A stretch of 64,000 nt of DNA from positions 62,001 to 126,000 of the forward strand of contig DASYHP010000080.1 in the NCBI GenBank assembly GCA_035998495.1, read 5' to 3'. Below are positions 44,888 to 53,756 of the stretch, piece after piece; position 1 is the stretch's first letter, and the number at the start of each line of letters is the position of its first letter. A program made the position numbers and the translations under genes. Source of the DNA: Mesorhizobium_B sp035998495. Lineage in GTDB: Bacteria; Pseudomonadota; Alphaproteobacteria; Rhizobiales; Rhizobiaceae. The notes under the pieces are model-generated. The model worked only from the letters and a program-made list of their open reading frames with translations. It had not been told where the DNA came from and searched no databases.

Positions 44888-46357
44888 ATGGTGAAGACGC
44901 CGAGAACCCGAAGCGACAAGGCTCGGCCCGCCACCACCATCGAGCTGGGACCCGAATCGGTGCAGCGCATCGAGGAGCCGCTTGGCGAGGCTGCGGAATA
45001 CAAGACCCCGGCCGACGCGCCGGAGGAGCCGTTTTCCGGTCCCGCCGAAGCGCCGGCCGACGCCGCGCCGCCCTTCTCGGGCGACGACCCCTTGCCGCCG
45101 CTGCCCACGGAGGAGTCCGACGCATCCGCAAGGGCTGCGGACGCGCCCTTCGGCACGGCGGAGCCCGATTCCTTCGCCGCGTCCGACGGCGCCCTGCCGC
45201 CCCGCGACGAGGAGCCGGCGCGGCCGGACGCTACCCTATCCGCGCCGCCGCCCACCCGGCGCGGCGGCCGCGGCGGGAGCTTGCTTGCGGGGCTTCTGGG
45301 CGGCGTGGCTGCGCTCGCGCTCTTTGCCGGGCTCCAGTTCGCCGGCGTGCTGCCCGGCCCGCGCGGCCAGACGCCCGCGGCGGCCGACACATCCGCCATC
45401 GAGGCCGAGGTGGCGGCCTTGCGCCAGGAGCTCTCCGAGTTCCGGGATGCGCCGCAGCCCCCGCCCGCGGACGTTTCCGCCATCCAGGCGGAACTGACCG
45501 GCCTGCGCGAGCAGGTGACGTCGCTGCAAAACGCGCCCGCATCGGCGGCGGACCCGGCGGCTTCGCAAGCCGTGGACGCGCTGCGCGCCGAGGTCGCCCA
45601 GTTGAACCGGCGGCCGATCCCGGACATCCGCCCGCTCGAAGAACGCCTCGGCGCGCTCGAACAACGGCTCGCCGAGCAGGGGACGGGCGAGGAGGCCCGC
45701 GCGGACATCCAGGCGCTGACCGAACGCGTGGCCGCCGCGGAAGCGCTGGCCCAGCGCAACGGGGAGGCCGCCGCCGAGGCCGCGCGGCGCGTGGGCTCCA
45801 TCGAGACGGCCCTCAACGGACTCTCGACGCGCGTGGACGCTCTCGGCCAGCAGCCGAAGATCGCGCTGGCCATCGCCACGTCGGCGCTGAAGTCGGCTGT
45901 CGATCGTGGCGCGCCGTTCGCGGCCGAGCTCGCCACGCTGCGGGCCATCGCGCCCGACCTGCCCGAAGCGCACGCGCTCGACGCCTATGCCGAGACGGGG
46001 GTGGCGACGCGCGAGCAGTTGCTCGCCGACTGGGACACGACCGCCGACGCGATCCTGGCCGCCGCCGAGCCGCCCGACCCGAACGCGGGCTTCTTCGACC
46101 GGCTGCTGACATCGGCCGAGAACCTCGTGTCCGTGCGGCCGGTGGGCGCGGTGGCGGGCGAGGGCGTGGGCCAGAGGGTGGCGCGCATGGAGGTGGCGCT
46201 CAACAATGGCGACCTGGCCCAAGCCATGGCCGAGTTCGACACGCTGCCCGAGCCGGCCAAGGCGGCGGCCGCAGGCTTCGCCGAACGGGCGCGGGCGCGG
46301 CTCGAGGTCGAACGTCTGGTGGACGCCGCCATCTCCAACGCCATGCAGGCGGCGTGA
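44888..46357 (+). CDS. Mitofilin-like inner-membrane protein (heme cluster)
   Basis: This 489-residue protein has a cytoplasmic N-terminal region (about 1-125) rich in Pro, Ala and acidic residues, a transmembrane helix (about 130-152, LLAGLLGGVAALALFAGLQF), a coiled-coil region (about 165-300) and a helical C-terminal domain (about 310-489) ending LERLVD/ISNAM-like. It is the alphaproteobacterial mitofilin type found between hemD and hemY. Family relation to mitochondrial Mic60 suggests a role in inner-membrane shape or contact sites. Its stop overlaps the next start by one base. Confidence 0.85.
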   Translation: MVKTPRTRSDKARPATTIELGPESVQRIEEPLGEAAEYKTPADAPEEPFSGPAEAPADAAPPFSGDDPLPPLPTEESDASARAADAPFGTAEPDSFAASDGALPPRDEEPARPDATLSAPPPTRRGGRGGSLLAGLLGGVAALALFAGLQFAGVLPGPRGQTPAAADTSAIEAEVAALRQELSEFRDAPQPPPADVSAIQAELTGLREQVTSLQNAPASAADPAASQAVDALRAEVAQLNRRPIPDIRPLEERLGALEQRLAEQGTGEEARADIQALTERVAAAEALAQRNGEAAAEAARRVGSIETALNGLSTRVDALGQQPKIALAIATSALKSAVDRGAPFAAELATLRAIAPDLPEAHALDAYAETGVATREQLLADWDTTADAILAAAEPPDPNAGFFDRLLTSAENLVSVRPVGAVAGEGVGQRVARMEVALNNGDLAQAMAEFDTLPEPAKAAAAGFAERARARLEVERLVDAAISNAMQAA

Positions 46358-47946
46358 TGATCCGGATCCTGTTCTTTCTCCTCCTCGTCTTCGCCGTCGG
46401 GTCGGGTCTGGCCTGGCTGGCCGACCGCCCCGGTGCCATGGTGGTCACCTTCGAGGGCTACCGCTACCAGGTGTCGCTGATGGCCGCCGCCGTGGCCGTG
46501 GTGGCGGTGGTCGCCGTGGCCATGCTCCTGTGGTGGTTGCTCAAAGCGCTCTGGAACGGCCCGCATCGGGTGCGGCGCTTCTTCCGCGCGCGCCGCCGCG
46601 ACCGCGGCTACCAGTCGCTCTCCACGGGCCTGATCGCGGCGGGGGCGGGCGATTCCGGCCTCGCCCGCAAGATGGACGCCCAGGCCCGAAAGCTCCTGCG
46701 CAGGGATCAGGAGCCGCTTTTGCACCTGCTCGACGCGCAGGCCATGCTGCTCGAGGGCGACCACGAGGCGGCGCGCCGCAAGTTCGAGGCCATGGCGGAC
46801 GATCCCGAAACACGCCTCCTGGGCCTGCGCGGGCTTTTCCTCGAAGCCGAGCGCCTGGGCGACCGCCGCGCCGCCCGCTTCTACGCCGCGCGCGCCGCGG
46901 AGATCGCGCCGCAGCTCAACTGGGCCTCCGAAGCCACGATCGAGGAGAAGGTGGAGGCGGGCGACTGGGACGGCGCGCTCCGGCTCGTCGAGGCGCGCAA
47001 GCCCGATCGGGCGGAGGACAAGGAACGCCAAATTCGGCTGCGCTCGGTGCTGCTCACCGCGAAATCGATGGCGGTCCTCGACCCCGACCCCACGACGGCG
47101 CGCGCGGCCGCGCTCGAGGCCAACCGCATCCGGCCCGACTTCGCGCCGGCGGCGCTGGCCGCCGCGCGCGCCCTGTTCCGGCTCGACGATCTGCGCAAGG
47201 GCGCGAAGCTGCTCGAGGCGGCCTGGAAGCTCGAAGCCCATCCCGAGGTCGCCGAGGCTTATATCCACGCGCGGCCGGGCGATTCTACCCACGACCGGCT
47301 GGAGCGCGCCAAAAGGCTGCGCTCCATGCGGATGAACAACCCGCAATCCTCCATGGCGGTGGCGCGCGCCGCGCTCGCCGCGCACGAATACGGGCTGGCG
47401 CGGGAGGCGGCCGAGGAGACGCTGCGCATGGACCCGCGCGAGGGCGTCTATCTCTTCCTGGCCGACGTGGCGGCCGCGGTCGGCGACGAGGGACGGGTGC
47501 GCGAATACCTGGCCAAGGCGCTGCTGGCTGCGCAGGACCCTGCGTGGGTGGCCGACGGCTACGTGTCCGACCGCTGGATGCCCGCCTCGCCCGTGACGGG
47601 CCGGCTCGACGCCTTCGAATGGCGCGTGCCGGTGGAGCGGCTCCACCACTCGCCGGCGATCGAGGCCGAAGCGGCGGCCGCCCATCCCGCGCTCATGCCG
47701 CCGGTTCCCGTCGTCGAGCCGGAAGCGGACCCCGCCTGGGAAGAGGAGCCGGTCGTGGAGCCGACTGAGGTGGTGGTGGTGACCGCGCCCGAGCCGATCG
47801 AGGAGGTCGCCGGAACCGAGCCGGCCAACGGCGCGGCGGTCGAGCCTGAACCGGACGAGGACAGCATCCGGCCGCCGCCTTTGCCGGACGATCCCGGCGT
47901 GGACCGTCCACGCGACGAGGAACCCCGCCGCTTCCGGCTGTTCTGA
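46357..47946 (+). CDS. HemY-like inner-membrane protein with TPR repeats
   Basis: A 529-residue protein with two N-terminal transmembrane helices (FFLLLVFAVGSGLAWLA; MAAAVAVVAVVAVAMLLWW), the HemY_N pattern WNGPHRVRRFFRARRRDRGYQSL and TPR-like helical repeats (about 90-410) with an acidic Pro-rich C-terminal tail. It is called HemY because of position beside hemC/hemD; it is not the oxygen-dependent HemY enzyme of Bacillus. A regulatory or scaffold role in heme synthesis is likely. A GTG three bases upstream is an alternative start. The stop is 12 bases before the TerB-like gene. Confidence 0.87.
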   Translation: MIRILFFLLLVFAVGSGLAWLADRPGAMVVTFEGYRYQVSLMAAAVAVVAVVAVAMLLWWLLKALWNGPHRVRRFFRARRRDRGYQSLSTGLIAAGAGDSGLARKMDAQARKLLRRDQEPLLHLLDAQAMLLEGDHEAARRKFEAMADDPETRLLGLRGLFLEAERLGDRRAARFYAARAAEIAPQLNWASEATIEEKVEAGDWDGALRLVEARKPDRAEDKERQIRLRSVLLTAKSMAVLDPDPTTARAAALEANRIRPDFAPAALAAARALFRLDDLRKGAKLLEAAWKLEAHPEVAEAYIHARPGDSTHDRLERAKRLRSMRMNNPQSSMAVARAALAAHEYGLAREAAEETLRMDPREGVYLFLADVAAAVGDEGRVREYLAKALLAAQDPAWVADGYVSDRWMPASPVTGRLDAFEWRVPVERLHHSPAIEAEAAAAHPALMPPVPVVEPEADPAWEEEPVVEPTEVVVVTAPEPIEEVAGTEPANGAAVEPEPDEDSIRPPPLPDDPGVDRPRDEEPRRFRLF

Positions 47947-47958
47947 AGGGGCGCGGCC

Positions 47959-48435
47959 ATGGCCTTGTTCGACCGTCTGCGCTCGCTTCTCGAAACGCTG
48001 GCCGGCGACGGCGGCGGGACGCCGCAGCGCGCTTCCGCCGACGACGCGCGGGTGGCGGCGGCCGCTCTCCTGTTCCATGTGATGGACGCCGACGGCGTGC
48101 GCGAACAGGCCGAACGCGCGCGCATCCGCGCCGTGCTGGCCGAAGCCTACGGCCTCGACGACGGGGCGCTCGACGACCTGGTGCAAGCCGGCGAGGCGGC
48201 CGAAGCGGAAGGGGTCGACCTCTACCGCTTCACGAGCGTGCTCATGCGCCGCTGGTCGGCCGAGGAGCGCACCGAGTTCGTGGGCCTCCTGTGGGAGATC
48301 GTGTTCGCCGACGGCGAGCTGCACGAGCTGGAGGACCACACGTTGTGGCGCGTGGCCGACCTTCTGGCGGTGGACACGCGCGACCGCGTCACCTTGCGCC
48401 GCGCGGCCGCCGATCGCGCGGGAGACGAAGGCTAG
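47959..48435 (+). CDS. TerB-family tellurite-resistance-like protein
   Basis: A 158-residue protein of the TerB fold: helical, acidic, with AAALLFHVMDADGVREQAER, FTSVLMRRW, and EIVFADGELHELEDHTLWRV, the metal-binding acidic signature (DADG and DGELHE) of TerB. TerB-like proteins occur in tellurite-resistance and stress contexts, but here, in the heme cluster, the role is unknown. Its end overlaps the convergent MFS gene by four bases. Confidence 0.85.
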   Translation: MALFDRLRSLLETLAGDGGGTPQRASADDARVAAAALLFHVMDADGVREQAERARIRAVLAEAYGLDDGALDDLVQAGEAAEAEGVDLYRFTSVLMRRWSAEERTEFVGLLWEIVFADGELHELEDHTLWRVADLLAVDTRDRVTLRRAAADRAGDEG

Positions 48436-49673
48436 CTCCGCCCGTCCAGCCGGCGCACTTTTCGCAGCTCGGGAAAGATTACCGCCCACAGGCCGGCCAC
48501 CAGCACCGCGCCCACGCCGCCGAAGACCACCGCCGGCACGGTGCCGATAAAGGCGGCCATGGTGCCGGCGCGGAACTCGCCCAATTCGTTCGAAGCGCCG
48601 ACGAAGACCATGTTGACGGCGTTCACGCGGCCGCGCACGGCGTCGGGCGTCCAGAGCTGGATCAGCGTTTCGCGGATATAGACGCTGACCATGTCGGCGG
48701 CGCCCAAAAGGGCAAGCGCGGCGATCGACAGCCAGGGAATGGTGGACACCCCGAACAGGACCGTGAACAGGCCGAACAAGCCGACAAAGACCAGCAGGAT
48801 CGCGCCCGCGGCCTCGCGGATGGGATGCGCGGCGAGCCACACGGCGACGAGGATCACGCCCATGCCGGGCGCGGCGCGGAGCAGGCCGAGGGACCAGGGG
48901 CCGAGCTCCAGGATGTCGCGGGCGTAAACCGGCAGCAGCGCCACCGCCCCGGACAGGAGCACCGCGAAGAGATCGAGCGAGATGGCGCCCAGCACGATCT
49001 TCTCGCGCCAGATATAACGGAAGCCCGCGAACAGGGCTTCCGCCGTGGTGGGCTCCGCGGCGACGGCCTGTGCCGGCTTGGGGATCGAAAAAACCAGAAG
49101 GGCCGACGCCAGCATGAGCACGGTGGCCGTGCCATAGGCGGCGCTCGCGCCGATGCCGTAAAGCAATCCGCCCGCCACGGGGCCGACGATGGTCGCCGTC
49201 TGCCAGGCCGAACTGTTCCAGGCGACCGCGTTGGCGAAATCGCGTTCGGGCACGAGGTTGGCGACGAGCGAGGCCGCGGCCGGCCCGAAAAAGGCGCGGC
49301 CCACGCCGAACACGGCAAGGGTCGCGAAGATCAGGCCCGGGCTGATCGCGTCCGTCAGCACGAAGGCGAGAAGCGCGCCGGCGCAAAGCGCTTCCAAAAG
49401 CGCGGAGGAGCCCATGATGAGCCGGCGGCCCCAGCGGTCGGCCGCCGAGCCCGTCACGAGGACCAGAAGCAGCGAGGGCGCGAACTGGACGATGCCGACC
49501 AAGCCGAGGTCGAAGGGGTCGCGCGTGAGGTCATACACCTGCCAGCCGACGGCGACCGAAACGATCTGGGTCGAGAAGGTGCCGAAGAAGCGCGACAGCC
49601 AGTAGCGCAGGAAGGCGCCGTGGCGGAAGGCGGCGAAGCGCTGGTCGGGCGCAGCGGCGGCGGGTGCGGACAT
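48432..49673 (-). CDS. MFS transporter (EntS/MFS_3 type)
   Basis: This 413-residue protein has twelve hydrophobic helices and the MFS_3 pattern: FLRYWLSRFFGTFSTQIVSV, the loop GSAADRWGRRLIMG, VPERDFANAVAWNSSAWQTA and the second-half loop RGRVNAVNMVFVGASNELGE. Relatives export siderophores or drugs (EntS-like), but the substrate cannot be inferred. The ATG at 49673 (MSAPAAAAPDQRF) gives the best N-terminus; an ATG at 49682 is possible. Its 3' end overlaps the TerB-like gene. Confidence 0.87.
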   Translation of the reverse strand: MSAPAAAAPDQRFAAFRHGAFLRYWLSRFFGTFSTQIVSVAVGWQVYDLTRDPFDLGLVGIVQFAPSLLLVLVTGSAADRWGRRLIMGSSALLEALCAGALLAFVLTDAISPGLIFATLAVFGVGRAFFGPAAASLVANLVPERDFANAVAWNSSAWQTATIVGPVAGGLLYGIGASAAYGTATVLMLASALLVFSIPKPAQAVAAEPTTAEALFAGFRYIWREKIVLGAISLDLFAVLLSGAVALLPVYARDILELGPWSLGLLRAAPGMGVILVAVWLAAHPIREAAGAILLVFVGLFGLFTVLFGVSTIPWLSIAALALLGAADMVSVYIRETLIQLWTPDAVRGRVNAVNMVFVGASNELGEFRAGTMAAFIGTVPAVVFGGVGAVLVAGLWAVIFPELRKVRRLDGRS

Positions 49674-49698
49674 GGGCCTCAAGCCGGAAGGAGGGCGC

Positions 49699-50685
49699 TC
49701 AGAGCCAGCCGCGGCGCTTGAACCACCACAAGGGAATAAGCGCGGAGACCACCATCAGGAGAAGCGCGAAGGGATAGCCGAACAGCCAGTTCAGCTCGGG
49801 CATGAACTCGAAGTTCATGCCGTAGACCGTGCCCACCAGGGTGGGCGGCAGGAACAGCACGGCGGCGATGGAGAACACCTTGATGATGCGGTTCTGATCG
49901 AGGTTGATGAGACCGAGCGTCGCGTCGTGCAGATAGGTGATCTGCGCCTCCGTCTGCGCCTCATAGGCCGAAAGCGAGCGGATGTCGCGGTCGATGGCCT
50001 TGAGCCGCACGGCGTCGTCGTCGGGCAGGAAGCCGCCCGCGCCCTGGCGCAGGAAGGGCACGAGCCGCGAGAGCGAAAGCAGGCTTTCGCGCAGGATCGC
50101 GAGCGTGACGTTCTTGCGCCCGAGCCGCCGCACGATGGACCGCAGCACGGTCTCGGCCTTGGCCGGCCCGCGCTCCCGGTCGTCGAGGAAGAGCGTGGCC
50201 GCGATCTCGTTCAGTTCCGCCGCCACGCCTTCCAGCACGTCGGCCGCGCGCTCGACGATGGTTTCGAGAAGCGAAACGAGTACAGCCGCGGCCGTGCGGT
50301 GCCGCTCCGGCTGGCGCGCGCATTTCGCCGCGAAGTTGCGGAAGGGGAGGGGGTCGGCATAGCGCACCGTCACGAGGTGGCCGGCGTTGAGCACGAAGGT
50401 CACCTGCGCCCGCCTGGGCCGGCCCTCGGTCACGCCTTGGGCGACCACGGCCGTCATGACCAGCGCCCCGGCCTCCGTGTAGAGCCGGGCCGACTCCTCG
50501 ATCTCGGCCATTTCCTGGCGCGTGGGCACGGCGACGCCCAGAAGATGCTCGACCGCCCGCTCCTCCTCGGGCGTCGGGTCGAAGAGATCGAACCAGACGA
50601 CGTCGGCGCGGGACAGGCCGCGGCAGTCGGCGGCGGCGCCGAGAGACGCCAAGCCGCCATCCCTGAGCCCATAAGCGGAAAGCAT
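49699..50685 (-). CDS. CorA-family magnesium/cobalt channel
   Basis: A 328-residue CorA-type protein: soluble N-terminal alpha/beta domain (VVWFDLFDPTPEEERAVEHL), the helical funnel (AIDRDIRSLSAYEAQTEAQI), then two transmembrane helices near the end with the YGMNFEFMPE signature loop between them and the basic end WWFKRRGWL. It supplies Mg2+ or Co2+ or Ni2+; selectivity is unknown. A GTG start at 50709 is in frame; ATG 50685 matches the family start better. Confidence 0.9.
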   Translation of the reverse strand: MLSAYGLRDGGLASLGAAADCRGLSRADVVWFDLFDPTPEEERAVEHLLGVAVPTRQEMAEIEESARLYTEAGALVMTAVVAQGVTEGRPRRAQVTFVLNAGHLVTVRYADPLPFRNFAAKCARQPERHRTAAAVLVSLLETIVERAADVLEGVAAELNEIAATLFLDDRERGPAKAETVLRSIVRRLGRKNVTLAILRESLLSLSRLVPFLRQGAGGFLPDDDAVRLKAIDRDIRSLSAYEAQTEAQITYLHDATLGLINLDQNRIIKVFSIAAVLFLPPTLVGTVYGMNFEFMPELNWLFGYPFALLLMVVSALIPLWWFKRRGWL

Positions 50686-50757
50686 CCCCGAACAGCCCCC
50701 GGAACTCACCTTGAGGTCCGGGGTCTAGACGGGGACGCCCGGCGGGGCAAGCGCGGC

Positions 50758-51114
50758 TCAGGCGTGCCGGTCCACGAGCTGCGAGAAGCCGCCGAAGATC
50801 ATGCGCTTGCCGTCGAAGGGCATGTCGCCCATGCTCTTCAGGCGCTCGTCGGCCATGAACTTCTTCATGCCCTCGTCGCGGGCTTCCTTGGACGGCCATT
50901 CCACCCAGGAAAACACCACGTTCTCCTCGCCTTCGGCCTTCACCGCCATGAAGAAGTCGGTGTGTTGGCCCTTGGGCACGTCGTCGCCCCAGCATTCGAC
51001 GACGCGGGTCGCGCCGTGCTCCAAAAAGATCGGCACGGCCTTTTCGGCCATCGCGCGATAGCTCTCCTTGCTGGCGGCCGGCACGGGCACGAGAAATCCA
51101 TCGACATAGCTCAT
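50758..51114 (-). CDS. DUF1428-family protein
   Basis: A 118-residue protein of the DUF1428 (YbaA-like) family with YVDGFLVPVPAASKESYRAM, ECWGDDVPKGQHTDFFMAV and VVFSWVEWPSKEARDEGMKK. The ferredoxin-like fold is known but not the function. The ATG at 51114 follows GGAGAA. It is the last gene of a three-gene minus-strand unit (VOC, DoxX, DUF1428) whose regulator is probably the divergent HxlR gene. Confidence 0.9.
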   Translation of the reverse strand: MSYVDGFLVPVPAASKESYRAMAEKAVPIFLEHGATRVVECWGDDVPKGQHTDFFMAVKAEGEENVVFSWVEWPSKEARDEGMKKFMADERLKSMGDMPFDGKRMIFGGFSQLVDRHA

Positions 51115-51154
51115 CTCGGTTCTCCTCTGGATGGTTTTGGGGTGGGTTTGGACG

Positions 51155-51574
51155 TCAGCGGGCGGCGAAGGGCAGAAGCGCTCGAACACGCGGGTCGCGC
51201 AGCCAGAGCGCGGCCCACATGGCTGTGCCGAGGTAGACGGAAAAGAGGGTGTGGCTGAAGAGAGGCGAACCCGCCCTGATCTGGGTCGCCATGGCGCCGC
51301 CCAGCAGCCCCATGGTCAAGACCGCGCCCAGCAGCGCCGTGCGCGGCCACAGGAACAGGAGCACGAAAACCGCCTCCATGACGCCGATCCAGAAGATCGG
51401 GGCGTCGGGCCAGCCGAGGGCGGCCATGGTGTCGGCCGCCACCGGCATGGCAGCAAGCTTGGGCAGCGCCGAGGCCCCCAGCATGAAAAGGGCGAAGAGG
51501 CCCGACAGCGCCCAGCCTGCGGTGGCGGAGCGGGCGCGGGGGGTGGCGGTCGGGAGTCCAACTGAGATGCTCAT
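51155..51574 (-). CDS. DoxX-like small membrane protein
   Basis: A 139-residue protein with four hydrophobic helices (WALSGLFALFMLGASALPKL; FWIGVMEAVFVLLFLWP; TALLGAVLTMGLLGGAMATQ; LFSVYLGTAMWAALWL), the architecture of the DoxX family. DoxX proteins have been linked to thiosulfate/quinone oxidoreductases and to thiol-redox stress in other bacteria; no cysteine-based motif is visible here. It is the middle gene of the VOC-DoxX-DUF1428 unit. Confidence 0.8.
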   Translation of the reverse strand: MSISVGLPTATPRARSATAGWALSGLFALFMLGASALPKLAAMPVAADTMAALGWPDAPIFWIGVMEAVFVLLFLWPRTALLGAVLTMGLLGGAMATQIRAGSPLFSHTLFSVYLGTAMWAALWLRDPRVRALLPFAAR

Positions 51575-51611
51575 GGTCGTTGACCCTTGCGTGCCAAATT
51601 TTCGCCGAGGC

Positions 51612-52049
51612 TCACGCGGCCTGGTCGGCGTGGGCGGCGCCCGCTTTCATCGCGGCTTCCACGTCCATCCACATGACTTCCCAGATGTGGCCGTCCGGGT
51701 CCTCGAAGGAGCGGCCATACATGAAGCCGTAATCCTGGCTCGGATTGGGGTCGGCAACGCCGCCGGCGGCCTTGGCCCGATCGAGCGTGGCATCCACCTC
51801 GGCGCGGCTGTCCTCCGACAGGCACAACAGCACGCTCGTGGTCGCATGGGTGTCGGCCATGGGCCGGGTGGTGAAGGAGCGGAAGCGCTCATGGGTGAGC
51901 AGCATCACATGGATGGCCTCCGAAAAACTCATCATGGCCGCGCTGCCGTCGCTGAAGCGCTTGTCGTTCACCGCGCCGACGCCCTCGTAAAAGCGGATGG
52001 CGCGTCCGAGATCGCTCACGGGCAGGTTCATGAAAATCATCTTGGGCAT
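51612..52049 (-). CDS. VOC-family (glyoxalase/bleomycin-resistance) protein
   Basis: A 145-residue VOC-domain protein: MPKMIFMNLPVSDLGRAIRF and FYEGVGAVNDKRF, with the C-terminal FEDPDGHIWEVMWMD that normally provides metal ligands (His and Glu). It is likely a lactoylglutathione-lyase-like, dioxygenase-like or resistance protein; the reaction is unknown. AAGGAG lies eight bases before the ATG. It is the first gene of its operon and is divergent from the HxlR regulator. Confidence 0.88.
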   Translation of the reverse strand: MPKMIFMNLPVSDLGRAIRFYEGVGAVNDKRFSDGSAAMMSFSEAIHVMLLTHERFRSFTTRPMADTHATTSVLLCLSEDSRAEVDATLDRAKAAGGVADPNPSQDYGFMYGRSFEDPDGHIWEVMWMDVEAAMKAGAAHADQAA

Positions 52050-52075
52050 GGGTGTCTCTCCTTGTGCGTTGGACC

Positions 52076-52104
52076 TTGACCTGGATAGCCCATGAGATTA
52101 GATA
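52076..52104 (+). promoter_or_regulatory. Probable promoter of the HxlR-type regulator
   Basis: A -35-like TTGACC (52076-52081) and a -10-like TAGATA (52099-52104) with 17 bases between them lie immediately before ATG 52113. Transcription from it would begin almost at the start codon, implying a leaderless or very short leader. The region is conspicuously AT-rich for this genome. Confidence 0.5.
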
Positions 52105-52134
52105 TAGCAACTATGAAGTTAGAAAAAATAACTT
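52104..52134. promoter_or_regulatory. Inverted repeats around the HxlR start, possible autoregulatory operator
   Basis: Two small palindromes overlap the start: ATAG-CAA-CTAT (52104-52114) and AAGTTA-GAAAAAA-TAACTT (52116-52134). A dimeric winged-helix regulator could bind here and control both itself and the divergent VOC operon. Inferred only from symmetry and position. Confidence 0.45.
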
Positions 52135-52808
52135 ACGATGCGGAAAGCCGGACCAAGCGGCGCTATGAGGATGCCTGCGGCACGGCGCATGCGCTGGAGC
52201 TTGTGGGCGAGCGTTGGGCGCTGCTCGTGATGCGCGAGCTGATGCTAGGGCCCAAACGTTTCAACGATCTCAAGGCGGACCTGCCCGGCATTTCCGCCAA
52301 CGTCCTGACCCAGCGCCTGGAGGGGCTGGAGGAGGCCGGCGTCGTCGTCCGACGCAAGCTGCCGCCGCCGGCCTCCGTTTCCGTCTATGAGCTGACGCCC
52401 TGGGGCTACGAGGCCGCGCCCATCGTCGAGGTGCTGGGCCGGTGGGCCGCGCGCTCGCCCCGGCACGACCCGACTTTGCCGATCTCGGCCGTTTCCATCA
52501 TGCTCTCGTTCCGCACCATGTTCAGCCCAGAGCGCGCGGAAGGATTTTCGGCCCGGGTGGGTTTCCGGCTGGGCCGTGAAAGCTTCCTGGCCGAGGTCGG
52601 GGACGGGCGCTTCTCGGTGGCCCGCGCGGACGATCTGTCGGGAGCGGACGCCATCTTCACCGGCGCGCCGGCCGCGCTCGCCGCGGCCGTTTATGGCGGC
52701 CAGGATTTCGACATGCTGGCCGGGGAAGGCGCGCTTCAGGTGACAGGCGACAGAGCCGCCGCCGAGCGCTTCCGCACCCTGTTCGTGCTGCCGCCCAAGG
52801 CGGCGTAG
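52113..52808 (+). CDS. HxlR-type transcriptional regulator with a C-terminal SCP2-like domain
   Basis: A 231-residue regulator. Its N-terminal HxlR winged-helix domain has CGTAHALELVGERWALLVMR, FNDLKADLPGISANVLTQRL and YELTPWGYE. HxlR proteins are usually 100-120 residues; here about 100 residues are added (about 135-231, SARVGFRLGRESFLAEV and ADAIFTGAPAALAAAVYGG), resembling SCP2-like sterol/lipid-binding domains. A Cys at the N-terminus of the HTH is conserved in redox-type HxlR proteins. I prefer ATG 52113 over 52092, which lies inside the promoter. It probably regulates the divergent VOC-DoxX-DUF1428 operon. Confidence 0.85.
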   Translation: MKLEKITYDAESRTKRRYEDACGTAHALELVGERWALLVMRELMLGPKRFNDLKADLPGISANVLTQRLEGLEEAGVVVRRKLPPPASVSVYELTPWGYEAAPIVEVLGRWAARSPRHDPTLPISAVSIMLSFRTMFSPERAEGFSARVGFRLGRESFLAEVGDGRFSVARADDLSGADAIFTGAPAALAAAVYGGQDFDMLAGEGALQVTGDRAAAERFRTLFVLPPKAA

Positions 52809-52905
52809 CGCAAGCGCCTCACAATGCGGGGCGCTCGGGCCGCCACGCTTCCGGCTCGGTGAGATTCGCTCTAGGCTCACCACCTCAGTCCATGAAACGC
52901 GAGGG

Positions 52906-53679
52906 ATGCTTGTGGCGAGGAACGTGCTCTTGGCGGGCGAATCCTGGATGTCGTCCGCCACCCACTACAAGGGGTTCGACCAGTTCGGCAGCGTCACCTT
53001 CCACACCGGCGCGGACGAGCTCCTGGCGGCGCTGAAAGGGACCGAGTTCGACGTGACCTTCATGCCCGCGCATCAGGCGCAGCGCGATTTTCCGCAGAGC
53101 CTCGAAGCGCTTCAGGCCTATGACGCGGTGGTGCTGTCCGACCTCGGCGCGAACACGCTGCTGCTCCACCCCGACACCTGGCTGCGCTCGGAGCGCACGC
53201 CCAACCGCCTGCGGCTGCTCCGCGATTATGTCGAGGGAGGCGGCGCGCTCCTGATGTTCGGCGGCTATTACAGCTTCCAGGGCATTGGCGGCGGGGCGCG
53301 CTACCACCGCACGCCGGTGGAGGACGTGCTGCCCGTGCGCTGCAAGCCGTTCGACGATCGCGTCGAGGCGCCCGAAGGTTTCTCGCCCGTGGTGACGGGC
53401 AGCGCCGGCCACCCGATCCTGCAGGGCCTGGGCGCGGACTGGCCCTATCTGCTCGGCTTCAACGAGGTCGAGGCGAAGGAGGGCGCGGAGGTGCTCGCCA
53501 CCGTCTCGGCCGACTACGGCGCGCTGCCGCTGCTGGTGGCGGGGCGCCATGGGAAAGGCCGCAGCGTCGCCTGGACCTCGGATGTGGGGCCGCACTGGCT
53601 GCCGCCCGCCTTCATCGCTTGGGACGGTTATGGGAGGCTGTTCCAGAACATGCTGGCCTGGGCGACGTCGCGCGATTGA
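52906..53679 (+). CDS. Class I glutamine amidotransferase-like protein
   Basis: A 257-residue protein with a GATase1/ThuA-like Rossmann core: VLLAGESWMSS at the N-terminus, DAVVLSDLGANTLLL, GGGALLMFGGYYSFQGIGGG and HGKGRSVAWTSDVGPHW. The position of a catalytic Cys is not evident, as in several proteins of this group (COG5426-like). Function unknown. GAGGG precedes the ATG. It is followed by nagA and may be co-transcribed with it. Confidence 0.78.
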   Translation: MLVARNVLLAGESWMSSATHYKGFDQFGSVTFHTGADELLAALKGTEFDVTFMPAHQAQRDFPQSLEALQAYDAVVLSDLGANTLLLHPDTWLRSERTPNRLRLLRDYVEGGGALLMFGGYYSFQGIGGGARYHRTPVEDVLPVRCKPFDDRVEAPEGFSPVVTGSAGHPILQGLGADWPYLLGFNEVEAKEGAEVLATVSADYGALPLLVAGRHGKGRSVAWTSDVGPHWLPPAFIAWDGYGRLFQNMLAWATSRD

Positions 53680-53756
53680 CGCAAGCAGGCCGCGGGCGGC
53701 TGGACAGAGCGGCACGGCTCATGCTCAAGCCTCCGCAAAATTTCGGCGGAGGCATG

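Noticed and set aside
45985..49386. A 1133-residue minus-strand open frame
   Set aside because: It runs antisense to the mitofilin, HemY-like and TerB-like genes and into a shifted frame of the MFS gene. Its composition is that of a shadow frame.
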